Positions 28,551 to 36,512 of a stretch of 64,000 bases of DNA are shown here, in pieces (the first letter of the stretch is position 1; each line of letters starts with the position of its first letter). The position numbers were made by a program, and so were the translations under genes. Source of the DNA: Microbacterium abyssi (GTDB lineage Bacteria > Actinomycetota > Actinomycetes > Actinomycetales > Microbacteriaceae); the NCBI RefSeq assembly GCF_015277895.1, contig NZ_CP063815.1, forward strand, positions 1,364,001-1,428,000. The letters run 5' to 3'. The notes under the pieces are model-generated. The model searched no databases, had not been told where the DNA came from, and worked only from the letters and a program-made list of their open reading frames with translations.

Positions 28551-29029
28551 AGCGGATGCTGGAAATGCAGACGCTCACGGAGTCCGACTGGCGCGCGTGG
28601 CGCAGCCTGCGCCTGCGTGCGCTGCAGGACGCGCCGTTCGCGTTCGGCTCGCGTTATGAGGATTGGAAGAATGCTCCGGAAGAGCGGTGGCGTCAGCGAT
28701 TGCGGAATTCCGGGATGCTGAACGTCATCGCTCTCCGGGACGGCATCCCCGCCGGCATGGTGGGCGGGATGCAGGGGGAGCGGATCGAGCTGATCTCGAT
28801 GTGGGTCGCGCCGGAGGCACGCGGTCACGGTGTCGGAGACGCGCTCATCTCGGCTGTCGAAGCATGGGCTATTCCACAGGCGACAGAGTTGTGGCTCGCC
28901 GTCGTGCCGACCAACAGCGCAGCTGTCACGGCGTACGTCCGCAACGGCTTCGAGCACGTCGACGAGCCCGGCGATCCACTTCCGGAGGACAGAGGCCGCG
29001 AACTGCTCATGCGCAAGCGCCTCGGCTGA
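28547..29029 (+). CDS. GNAT-family N-acetyltransferase
   Basis: The 160-residue protein carries the GNAT core: ISMWVAPEARGHGVGDALISAV (motif A, with the acetyl-CoA loop RGHGVG) near residues 85-105, and AYVRNGF (motif B) near residue 128. The start ATG overlaps the stop of the APH-like gene by 4 nt, so the two are probably translated together. ATG codons at 28556 and 28565 are alternatives. The substrate is unknown. Pairing with an APH-like kinase suggests modification of the same or related small molecules, but this is inference. Confidence 0.83.
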   Translation: MKRMLEMQTLTESDWRAWRSLRLRALQDAPFAFGSRYEDWKNAPEERWRQRLRNSGMLNVIALRDGIPAGMVGGMQGERIELISMWVAPEARGHGVGDALISAVEAWAIPQATELWLAVVPTNSAAVTAYVRNGFEHVDEPGDPLPEDRGRELLMRKRLG

Positions 29030-29071
29030 CCGGACACCCCCCGCTCAACGCGGGATCACTGACGCCCGTCC

Positions 29072-29917
29072 TCAGAACGCAGCAAGTGCCTCGGCCAGCA
29101 TCCGATGCCCTTGCGCCTCGAACTCCTCGTCACCGACCTGGAAGGCCCAGCACGCCGTGCCGACAGCTTCCTGCAGGCGCGCGAATCGCCAGTGGTCCGC
29201 GTCCCGGGGATCCTCGCCATAACCGTTGAAGAACGCCGTCTCCAGCTCCGGCTGTCCGCGCCACTGCTGGGCTGCGAGGCGAGTCAGATCCGTTGCGGCG
29301 GGACGGAATCCGAATCGGCCGAAGTCGATCACGCGCACGACGTCGCCGTCGGTCAGCCAGTTGCGGGGCTGCCAGTCGCCGTGAGCGGGTACGACCGCGG
29401 CCGGCGTGGTCGGCGATGAATGCAAGATGTGCCGAGTCTCGGACGCGGTATCCGCATCCACGCGATTCGGCTGGTCGAGCCAGGACAATGCCCGATCCCT
29501 CGTGCGTGTCCAGTAACCCGCATCCTCCCGCGTCTCCTGGCGATGCAACTCGCGCAGCAGCGCACCGGCGCGGTTGTATGTGTCGGACTGCTGTTCCGCA
29601 TCCGTACCCTCTACCAATCGGCCCGGCAGGTGATCGAGGATCATCACCCTCAGTGACGCATCGCCATCTCGCAGTCGCGCGGCGTGTCCGGTGTCGACGA
29701 GCGCGCGAGTGTACTTCGGGTGCGCCGAGAGCTCGCGTTCGATGTGATGGTTGCTGGCACCGCCGGCCTTCACCACGGCATCGCCCGCGGTGGAACGCAC
29801 GTGCAGCACGATCGATTCGACCACGTTCCAAGACATGTCGCGCACCGAATCCGGTTCACCCAATCGCGCATGAACCCAGTTCTGTTGCTCAGGCGAGAGG
29901 CGGTCCAATGCGCTCAC
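29072..29917 (-). CDS. APH-family phosphotransferase
   Basis: The 281-residue protein has the APH catalytic loop AHGDWQPRNWL near residue 180 and the metal-binding VIDFGRFGFRPAATDL near residue 196. A nucleotide-binding lysine lies in DAVVKAGG near residue 50. The N-terminus is short and the P-loop region is weak. The start GTG overlaps the stop of the upstream RNB ribonuclease gene, so the two form an operon. The HGDWQPRNWL form of the loop is common in kinases annotated only as phosphotransferases, and no substrate can be assigned. Confidence 0.78.
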   Translation of the reverse strand: MSALDRLSPEQQNWVHARLGEPDSVRDMSWNVVESIVLHVRSTAGDAVVKAGGASNHHIERELSAHPKYTRALVDTGHAARLRDGDASLRVMILDHLPGRLVEGTDAEQQSDTYNRAGALLRELHRQETREDAGYWTRTRDRALSWLDQPNRVDADTASETRHILHSSPTTPAAVVPAHGDWQPRNWLTDGDVVRVIDFGRFGFRPAATDLTRLAAQQWRGQPELETAFFNGYGEDPRDADHWRFARLQEAVGTACWAFQVGDEEFEAQGHRMLAEALAAF

Positions 29918-31335
29918 AGCGCGAACTCCACTTCGCCCTTCGCGATGTCGACCCGCACGACCTTCAGCAGGACGGCTTCGCCCGGCTGCGTGCCCGCGGG
30001 TACGGGCGAGGACGCCGTCACCGCCGGATCGGCGAGCTGAACGTTCGCGCGCTCGCCGCCGTTTCGAACCTCGATCACCGTCGCCTCGATGACCGTGCCG
30101 ACAAGCGGCCGCATCAGCGCCGCCTCCACCCGGTTGACCGTGTCGGCGTTCAGCCGCGATGCCCGCTGACTCGACGCCTGCATGAGCTCGGGCAACTCAT
30201 CGAGGGAATCGCGAGCCCACGCGGGGACGCCCGAGCCGTCGGAGATCCCGAGGCAGATCGCCAGTACCCACCGGTCGACGAGCCGCCGCAGAGGAGCGGT
30301 CGCGTGCGCGTACGGTGCGGCGATCGCCGCCTGCTCGATCTCCGCAGGCACGACTCCGTGGAACGTCACGTACCCCGCCCCGCGAAACAGCGATGCGGCG
30401 GCCTCCAGTACGGGCAGCGCAAGCGGATCCGCGCGATCGAGGCTCCGCAGATACTCCCCGTACTCGCCGGTGGTCCACGGCCGACCGAGCGCCTCGGTCT
30501 GATGCCGGAAGGCCTCGAACGCCGCGGCATCCGGCTCGGGCATCGTCCGCAGCACGCCCACCTTCGCCTCCAGCATCAGCGACGCCGCCGCCATGCCCGT
30601 CATCAGGGAGAGCTGCGCGTTCCAGTCCTCGATCGGCAGGGGAGTGCGCCGTACGAGACCGTACGTCCCGTCCTCGCGCTGCACGACCTCCTCGTCGGGC
30701 ATGTTCAGGCTCGCACCTCCGCGCTCCCGCTCCTTCTTCAGTCGCAGCGCGCCGATCACCGGCAGCAGCGATGCCGGCGACTCCTCACCGGCATCCAGCG
30801 CGCGCTGTGCGCTCTCGTAGTCGAGCTGCGCGCGCGAGCGGATCAGCGCCCGTTCGAGACGGAAGCCCTCCACGTCACCCGATGCGGACAGCGCGAAGGT
30901 CCACACCAGCGCCGGACGATCCTCGCCGGGCAGCAGCGACGCGCGCCCCTCGCTCAGCTCCCGCGGATGCAGCGGGATCGATCCGTCCGCCGCATACAGC
31001 GTCTGCCCGCGCGCTCGTGCCGCGGCATCCAGCGCTCCGCCCGGAGCCACGAACGCCGGGACGTCTGCGATCGCGTACCGCACCTCGAAGCCGTCACCGT
31101 TGCGGGCGAGGTGGAAAGCCTGATCGAGATCCCTCGACCCCAGCGGATCCAGCGTCGCGAACGGGACATCGCGCAGATCGAGACCGGGCAGGGGCGGCGT
31201 GACGTCGGATGCCTCGGCGATCGCCTCCGGCGGGAACCCGACCGGCGCGTCCAGCGAAACCCGAAGCGCGGCAAGCGCCTCGGCGAGCCCGCTCTGCGCG
31301 GCGGACGGGGCGACATGTGATCGACGCTGAGGCAT
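29914..31335 (-). CDS. RNB-domain (RNase II/R-type) exoribonuclease
   Basis: This is a processive 3'-to-5' exoribonuclease core. The 473-residue protein has the catalytic aspartate cluster in ATLDPLGSRDLDQAF near residue 62 and RYAIADVPAFVAPG near 86. It also has the second half of the RNB domain (SLNMPDEEVV near 208, APYAHATAPLRRLVDRW near 342) and an S1-like C-terminus. At 473 residues it lacks the two N-terminal cold-shock domains of E. coli RNase II/R, as is common for actinobacterial forms. ATG 31335 has TAGGGT 6 nt upstream. It is co-transcribed with the APH-like gene. Confidence 0.9.
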   Translation of the reverse strand: MPQRRSHVAPSAAQSGLAEALAALRVSLDAPVGFPPEAIAEASDVTPPLPGLDLRDVPFATLDPLGSRDLDQAFHLARNGDGFEVRYAIADVPAFVAPGGALDAAARARGQTLYAADGSIPLHPRELSEGRASLLPGEDRPALVWTFALSASGDVEGFRLERALIRSRAQLDYESAQRALDAGEESPASLLPVIGALRLKKERERGGASLNMPDEEVVQREDGTYGLVRRTPLPIEDWNAQLSLMTGMAAASLMLEAKVGVLRTMPEPDAAAFEAFRHQTEALGRPWTTGEYGEYLRSLDRADPLALPVLEAAASLFRGAGYVTFHGVVPAEIEQAAIAAPYAHATAPLRRLVDRWVLAICLGISDGSGVPAWARDSLDELPELMQASSQRASRLNADTVNRVEAALMRPLVGTVIEATVIEVRNGGERANVQLADPAVTASSPVPAGTQPGEAVLLKVVRVDIAKGEVEFAL

Positions 31336-31347
31336 GCCACCACCCTA
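31336..31347 (-). promoter_or_regulatory. Leaderless -10 element for the RNB ribonuclease
   Basis: On the minus strand TAGGGT (31342-31347) ends 6 nt before the ATG at 31335. Confidence 0.68.
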
Positions 31348-31376
31348 ATTCCGGCCCCTGACCGCCATGAAGGGAT

Positions 31377-31388
31377 TAGCGTGAAGCC
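31377..31388 (+). promoter_or_regulatory. Leaderless -10 element for the PEP-mutase-like gene
   Basis: TAGCGT (31377-31382) ends 6 nt before the ATG at 31389. Confidence 0.68.
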
Positions 31389-32159
31389 ATGACCGCTGCA
31401 GAGAAGGCACAGAAGCTCCGTTCGCTCTACGACGCCCCGGAGATCCTCCGCGTCGTCAACATCTGGGACGTCGTCTCGGCCAAGGCCGTCGCCGACCTCC
31501 CCGAGACCACCGCGCTCGCAACTGCTGGCCACTCCATCGCCGCCACCTTCGGCTACGCCGACGGCGAGATCCCTCGCGAGCTCATGATCGACATGGTCGG
31601 GCGGATCGCGGCATCCACCGAGCTGCCCGTGAGCGCCGACCTCGATGACGGATACGGCGATGCGGGGGAGACCACCCGCCTCGCGATCGGCGCGGGCATC
31701 GTCGGCGCCAACGTCGAGGATCGCCTGAAGCCGCTCGCCGAATCCGTCGCGGTCATGGAGGCGATCGTCAAGGCCGGCGAAGCAGAGGGCGTGCCGTTCG
31801 CCCTCAACGCCCGCACCGACGCATTCGTCCGCGCGGGCGACCGCCCGATCGAGGAGAGCGTCAAGGATGCCATCGAACGAGGCCGTGCGTTCCTGGATGC
31901 CGGCGCGACCTGCGTGTTCGTGCCCGGCATCCTGAACGCCGACGTCACCGCGCAGCTCGTGGAGGGCATCGGCCGGGGAAGGATCAGCGTGATCGGCCTG
32001 CCCGGGGCGCTCGCGGCCGCAGAGTACGAAGCGCTCGGCGTCGCCCGCATCTCCTACGGTCCGATGATCCAGCGCGTCGCTCTCACTGCCCTGCAGGATG
32101 TCGCGACGAGCCTGTACGCCGACGGCGTCATCCCCGAGGGGACACGCGCGCTGAACTGA
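31389..32159 (+). CDS. Isocitrate lyase/PEP mutase superfamily protein
   Basis: The 256-residue protein is a TIM-barrel of the PEP mutase/isocitrate lyase superfamily. It has VVNIWDVVSAKAV near residue 22, ATAGHSIAATFGY near 45 and the metal-binding VSADLDDGYGD near 81. GANVEDR near 110 and LNARTDAF near 140 follow. The catalytic cysteine loop of isocitrate lyase and methylisocitrate lyase is absent, as in oxaloacetate hydrolase/PEP-mutase-like members. Possible reactions include carboxyphosphonoenolpyruvate-type or oxaloacetate cleavage. It stands alone, divergent from the RNB gene and upstream of proS. Confidence 0.85.
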   Translation: MTAAEKAQKLRSLYDAPEILRVVNIWDVVSAKAVADLPETTALATAGHSIAATFGYADGEIPRELMIDMVGRIAASTELPVSADLDDGYGDAGETTRLAIGAGIVGANVEDRLKPLAESVAVMEAIVKAGEAEGVPFALNARTDAFVRAGDRPIEESVKDAIERGRAFLDAGATCVFVPGILNADVTAQLVEGIGRGRISVIGLPGALAAAEYEALGVARISYGPMIQRVALTALQDVATSLYADGVIPEGTRALN

Positions 32160-32174
32160 CCGCGGAGGCGTCAC

Positions 32175-32186
32175 TAGACTTGACGC
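32175..32186 (+). promoter_or_regulatory. Leaderless -10 element for proS
   Basis: TAGACT (32175-32180) ends 6 nt before the GTG at 32187. Confidence 0.7.
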
Positions 32187-33941
32187 GTGGTCACACGTCT
32201 CTCGAAGTTCTTCCTCCGCACGCTCCGCGAAGACCCGGCAGGTGCCGAGGTCAAAAGCCACCGGCTGCTCATCCGCGCCGGGTACATCCGGCCGCAGGCG
32301 GCCGGCATCTTCGCATGGTTGCCGCTGGGACTGAAGGTCAAGGGGAAGATCGAGACGGTCATCCGCGAGGAGATGGCCGCGGCCGGCGCGCAGGAGGTGC
32401 ACTTCCCGGCGCTCATGCCCCGTGAGGCCTACCAGGCGACCGGTCGCTGGGACGAGTACGGGGACCTGCTGTTCCGCCTGCAGGACCGCAAGGGCGGCGA
32501 CTACCTGCTCGCCCCGACACACGAGGAGGCGTTCACGCTGCTCGTCAAAGACCTCTACTCGTCGTACAAGGACCTGCCGCTGACGATCTTCCAGATTCAG
32601 GACAAGTACCGCGACGAGGCGCGCCCGCGCGCCGGCCTCCTCCGCGGCCGCGAGTTCACGATGAAGGACGCGTACTCGTTCGACGCATCCGACGCAGGTC
32701 TCGATGTCAGCTACATGGCCCAGCGCGACGCATACGAACGCATCTTCCAGCGCCTGGGCCTCGAGTACGCGATCGTACAGGCGGATGCCGGCGCGATGGG
32801 CGGGTCGCGCTCGGAGGAGTTCCTGCACCCGACCCCCGTCGGCGAGGACACCTTCGTGCGCAGCGAGGGCGGCTACGCCGCCAACGTCGAGGCCTTCACG
32901 ACCGCGGTTCCGGATGCCGTTCCCTTCGACGACGCGCCTTCGGCTGTCGTCTTCGACTCTCCGGACACCCCGACCATCGAGACGCTCGTCGCGCACTCGA
33001 ACTCGGTGCTCGACCGTGAGGTCACCGCGGCCGACACGCTGAAGAACGTCGTGCTGGCGCTCACGCACCTGGACGGCACCCGCGAGCTCGTCGTCGTCGG
33101 CATCCCCGGCGACCGCGAGGTCGACGACAAGCGTGCCGAGGTCGCCTTCGCGCCCGCCGAGGTGTCCACCGCGACGCCGGAGGACTTCGAAGCCAACCCG
33201 CTGCTGGTCAAGGGCTACATCGGCCCGTGGTCGCCCACCGGCGCCGTCCTCGGCGAGGAATCCGCCACCGGTATCCGCTACCTGGTCGATCCCCGCGTCT
33301 CCGAGGGCACCAGCTGGATCACCGGCGCCAACCTCGATCAGAAGCACGCGCACTCGGTGGTGGCGGGTCGCGACTTCGTTGCCGACGGCATCATCGAGAT
33401 CGCGAACGTCCGCGACGGCGATCCCGCCCCGGACGGCTCCGGCCCCGTCTCGCTCGCACGCGGCATGGAGATCGGTCACGTCTTCCAGCTCGGCCGCAAG
33501 TACGCCGAGGCGCTCGGACTCAAGGTCCTCGACGAGAACGGCAAGCTCGTCACGGTGACCATGGGCTCGTACGGCATCGGCGTCACCCGCATCCTCGCGA
33601 TCATCGCCGAGCTCAACAACGACGAGAAGGGCCTCATCTGGCCGGCATCCGTCTCGCCCTTCGACGTGCACGTCGTCGCAGCAGGACGCGACCAGGTCGC
33701 CTTCGACGTCGCGGAGCAGGCATCGGCCGACCTCGAGGCCGCCGGACTCGACGTGCTCTACGACGACCGCCCGAAGGTGTCGCCCGGCGTGAAGTTCGGC
33801 GACGCCGAGCTCGTCGGCGTCCCCCGGGTGCTCGTCGTCGGGCGGGGAGCCGCCGAAGGCCAGGTCGAGCTCTGGGACCGCCGCACGGGGGAGCGCGACA
33901 GCATGTCGCTGGTCGAGGCGATCGAACGACTGACGCGCTGA
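32187..33941 (+). CDS. proS: Prolyl-tRNA synthetase (bacterial type)
   Basis: This enzyme charges tRNA-Pro with proline. The 584-residue protein has class II motif 1 ([11 protein letters not shown]) and motif 2 ([20 protein letters not shown] near 150). The YbaK-like INS editing domain follows at about residues 230-380, marking the bacterial ProS type. Motif 3 ([12 protein letters not shown] near 455) and the anticodon-binding C-terminal domain complete it. GTG 32187 follows a -10 hexamer by 6 nt, so the transcript is probably leaderless. A LOG-family gene starts 2 nt after its stop, indicating an operon. Confidence 0.97.
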   Translation: MVTRLSKFFLRTLREDPAGAEVKSHRLLIRAGYIRPQAAGIFAWLPLGLKVKGKIETVIREEMAAAGAQEVHFPALMPREAYQATGRWDEYGDLLFRLQDRKGGDYLLAPTHEEAFTLLVKDLYSSYKDLPLTIFQIQDKYRDEARPRAGLLRGREFTMKDAYSFDASDAGLDVSYMAQRDAYERIFQRLGLEYAIVQADAGAMGGSRSEEFLHPTPVGEDTFVRSEGGYAANVEAFTTAVPDAVPFDDAPSAVVFDSPDTPTIETLVAHSNSVLDREVTAADTLKNVVLALTHLDGTRELVVVGIPGDREVDDKRAEVAFAPAEVSTATPEDFEANPLLVKGYIGPWSPTGAVLGEESATGIRYLVDPRVSEGTSWITGANLDQKHAHSVVAGRDFVADGIIEIANVRDGDPAPDGSGPVSLARGMEIGHVFQLGRKYAEALGLKVLDENGKLVTVTMGSYGIGVTRILAIIAELNNDEKGLIWPASVSPFDVHVVAAGRDQVAFDVAEQASADLEAAGLDVLYDDRPKVSPGVKFGDAELVGVPRVLVVGRGAAEGQVELWDRRTGERDSMSLVEAIERLTR

Positions 33942-33943
33942 TC

Positions 33944-34975
33944 ATGACCGACGCGCAGCGCGACGAGCAGACAGCCGCGATCGAGCGGATCGTCGCCGAG
34001 TCCGGAATCGTTGCGAACCGCTCGCTGATCCGGCGGATCCTGCGCACGGGCATCCATCTCGGCGAAGACGGCACGGACCGGTTGAACCTGAAGATCGCCT
34101 CCGCCGCGCTTGCCGAGATGCGCGATGCGTTCCGCCTGTTCCAGCCCTACGCGGACGTCCCCAAGGTCACGGTCTTCGGTTCGGCGCGCACCAGGCAGGA
34201 CGACCCGCTCTACGACCAGGCGCGATCCGTCGCAGAGGTGCTCGCCGAACGCGGGTGGATGGTCGTCACCGGCGCCGGTCCTGGAATCATGCAGGCCGCC
34301 GCAGAAGGGGCGGGAGAGAAGATGGCGCTCGGCGTGTCGATCCGCCTGCCCTTCGAGGAGAAGCCCAGCGCGGTCGTCGCGGATGAGACGCACTCCGTGG
34401 AGATGAAGTACTTCTTCACGCGCAAGCTCATGCTCGTGAAGGAATCGACCGGCTTCATCTGCCTGCCCGGCGGCTTCGGCACGCTCGACGAGATGTTCGA
34501 GCTGCTCACGCTGCAGCAGACCGGCAAGGCGGAGCCGATGCCGGTCGTCCTGCTCGACGAGCCGGGCGGCACGTTCTGGCGCGGGCTGGAGCGCTTCGTC
34601 GTCGACACGCTGATCCCTGCCGGAGTCATCTCGCCGGATGACTTCGACCGCGTGCTCGTGACGGATTCCGCCGAGGAGGCGGTCGCCGAGATCACCGGGT
34701 TCTGGATCAACTACGACTCGCTGCGCTGGGTCGATGACGTCCTCATCCTGCGCCTGAAGCACCGGCCGACCGAGGTGGAGGTCGAGCACCTCAACGAGGA
34801 GTTCGCCTCGATCATCGCCGAAGGCCGCATCGAGCTCGTGGCCGCGCAGCCCGTCGAGCTCGCCGACAACGACCGCGTCGACCTGCCGCGGCTCGGGCTC
34901 CGACTCGGCCAGCGCGAGGTCGGCGGACTCTACCGCCTCATCGACGCGATCAACGCACTCGACTCCGCGCGCTGA
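33944..34975 (+). CDS. LOG/TIGR00730-family Rossmann-fold protein
   Basis: The 343-residue protein has the lysine-decarboxylase-like fold of the LOG family: TGAGPGIMQAAAEGA near residue 108 and the signature PGGFGTLDEMFE near 178. Members with the PGGxGTxxE box are usually cytokinin-nucleoside 5'-monophosphate phosphoribohydrolases. This one is longer than typical LOG proteins (about 190 residues), with about 60 extra N-terminal and 90 extra C-terminal residues. Its activity on nucleotide monophosphates is thus likely but its substrate is unsure. I place the start at ATG 33944, 2 nt after the proS stop. Confidence 0.83.
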   Translation: MTDAQRDEQTAAIERIVAESGIVANRSLIRRILRTGIHLGEDGTDRLNLKIASAALAEMRDAFRLFQPYADVPKVTVFGSARTRQDDPLYDQARSVAEVLAERGWMVVTGAGPGIMQAAAEGAGEKMALGVSIRLPFEEKPSAVVADETHSVEMKYFFTRKLMLVKESTGFICLPGGFGTLDEMFELLTLQQTGKAEPMPVVLLDEPGGTFWRGLERFVVDTLIPAGVISPDDFDRVLVTDSAEEAVAEITGFWINYDSLRWVDDVLILRLKHRPTEVEVEHLNEEFASIIAEGRIELVAAQPVELADNDRVDLPRLGLRLGQREVGGLYRLIDAINALDSAR

Positions 34976-35058
34976 CAGCCGTCCCGCGGAGCGGGTATCG
35001 TTGTACGGATGCCGCGCGTGCAGGATGCCGCGGCGAAGAGCTGAATACGGAGACCGTC

Positions 35059-36045
35059 ATGGACATTGAACTCGGGCTGCTGCGCGGAATCGAGAAGGAG
35101 AAGGCGATCCCCTTCGACGAACTCGTCGCAATCATCGAGCAGGCCATCCTGACCGCCTACGGCAAGCACGTCTCCGCGGATGGTGCGGTGCCCCAGGGAG
35201 TGCGCGTCGAACTCGACCGCAAGACGGGGCACGTCGCCGTCCTCCAGCCCGTCACGGATGACGAGGGCGCCGTGATCGGCGAAGAGGATGCCACCCCTGA
35301 CGACTTCGGCCGCATCGCGGCGTTCGCCGCCAAGCAGGTCATCAGCCAGCGTCTTCGCGACATCGCCGACGATGCGGTGCTCGGCGAGTTCCGCGGTAAA
35401 GAGGGCGACATCGTCGCCGGCGTCATCCAGCAGGGGCCCAACCCGCGGATGATCCACGTCGACCTCGGCAGCGTCGAGGCGATCCTGCCGCCGGAGGAGC
35501 AGGTCCCCGGCGAGGAATACACCCACGGCTCGCGTCTGCGCGTATATGTCACCAGCGTCGCGAAGGGCCTCAAAGGGCCGCAGATCACCGTCTCGCGCAC
35601 CCATCCTGGACTCGTGCGCAAGCTGTTCGCGCTCGAGGTCCCCGAGATCGCCGCGGGTCTGGTCGAGATCGTGTCGCTGGCCCGTGAGGCCGGACACCGC
35701 ACGAAGATCGCGGTGAAGGCGAACGACCCGTCGATCAACGCCAAGGGCGCCTGCATCGGGGAACTCGGACGCCGTGTGCGCGCAGTGACCGAGGAGCTCG
35801 CCGGCGAGAAGATCGACATCGTCGACCACGACGCCGACCTCGCGACCTTCGTCGCGCACGCGCTCTCGCCCGCCAAGGTCACCAGCGCATTCGTGCTGGA
35901 TGCCGGCACCAAAGCCGTCCGCGCCCTCGTGCCGGACTACCAGCTGTCGCTCGCGATCGGCAAGGAGGGCCAGAACGCCCGTCTCGCCGCGAAGCTCACA
36001 GGGGCGAAGATCGACATCCAGCCCGACAGCATTCTTGACGAGTAG
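35059..36045 (+). CDS. nusA: Transcription termination/antitermination factor NusA
   Basis: NusA binds RNA polymerase and nascent RNA and controls pausing, termination and antitermination. The 328-residue protein has the N-terminal RNAP-binding domain (MDIELGLLRGIEKEKAIPFDE start). The S1 domain lies at about residues 110-180 and two KH domains at about 185-328 (GACIGELGRRVRAV; LAIGKEGQNARLAAKLTG). The C-terminal acidic repeats of E. coli NusA (495 residues) are missing, as is normal in actinobacteria. No rimP gene lies in front, where it is usually found. ylxR, infB and rbfA follow on the same strand. Confidence 0.96.
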   Translation: MDIELGLLRGIEKEKAIPFDELVAIIEQAILTAYGKHVSADGAVPQGVRVELDRKTGHVAVLQPVTDDEGAVIGEEDATPDDFGRIAAFAAKQVISQRLRDIADDAVLGEFRGKEGDIVAGVIQQGPNPRMIHVDLGSVEAILPPEEQVPGEEYTHGSRLRVYVTSVAKGLKGPQITVSRTHPGLVRKLFALEVPEIAAGLVEIVSLAREAGHRTKIAVKANDPSINAKGACIGELGRRVRAVTEELAGEKIDIVDHDADLATFVAHALSPAKVTSAFVLDAGTKAVRALVPDYQLSLAIGKEGQNARLAAKLTGAKIDIQPDSILDE

Positions 36046-36145
36046 CGGATCAATGCGGCAGGGCCGCGTTGATGCGCTACTGATCAAGATTGAGCGAGAC
36101 GGCGCGGCCGTCGAGTCGAAATCTCCCACTCCGCGGAGGTGTAGG

Positions 36146-36418
36146 ATGGATCCAGTACGAACATGCGTCGGCTGTCGCATGCGTGCTTCCCGATCCGCTC
36201 TTCTCAGAGTGGTGGCTGACCACGACGTCCTCGTCTTCGATGAGCGCGCCGTGATGCCGGGGAGGGGCGCGTGGGTGCATCCGACACGGGAGTGCCTGGA
36301 ATACGCCATCCGGCGGCGGGCCTTCGCACGAGCACTACGTGTGTCGCAGTCCATCGGGTTTCCCGAGGAGGAAGACATGCAGACCATCGAACAGCATTTT
36401 CCGAAGAACAAAGGCTGA
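36146..36418 (+). CDS. ylxR: YlxR-family RNA-binding protein
   Basis: The 90-residue protein is a small RNA-binding-type protein that regularly lies between nusA and infB. Landmarks are RTCVGCRMRASRSALLRVV at the N-terminus, where the Cys pair is typical of the family, and GRGAWVHPTREC near residue 40. I place the start at ATG 36146 because GGAGG (36135-36139) lies 6 nt upstream and the family starts here. It lies 100 nt after nusA. YlxR has been linked to transcription control and to RNase P in other bacteria; here only the family is certain. Confidence 0.92.
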   Translation: MDPVRTCVGCRMRASRSALLRVVADHDVLVFDERAVMPGRGAWVHPTRECLEYAIRRRAFARALRVSQSIGFPEEEDMQTIEQHFPKNKG

Positions 36419-36512
36419 ACGGCTATGGAAACAAAGTGAACGGCTCGAAATGAGACCCGTCCGCGACTAGTGGTCTGCCCTGTCTGGGCAGACCGACCCA
36501 GACAGGAGAATT

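Noticed and set aside
29293-31320. 675-codon plus-strand open frame over the RNB ribonuclease and APH genes
   Set aside because: It is the shadow of two minus-strand genes with catalytic motifs; the composition is Arg/Ala/Pro noise.
30954-33671. 905-codon minus-strand open frame over the PEP-mutase-like gene and proS
   Set aside because: It is the shadow of proS in GC-rich DNA; both plus-strand genes have clear motifs and promoters.
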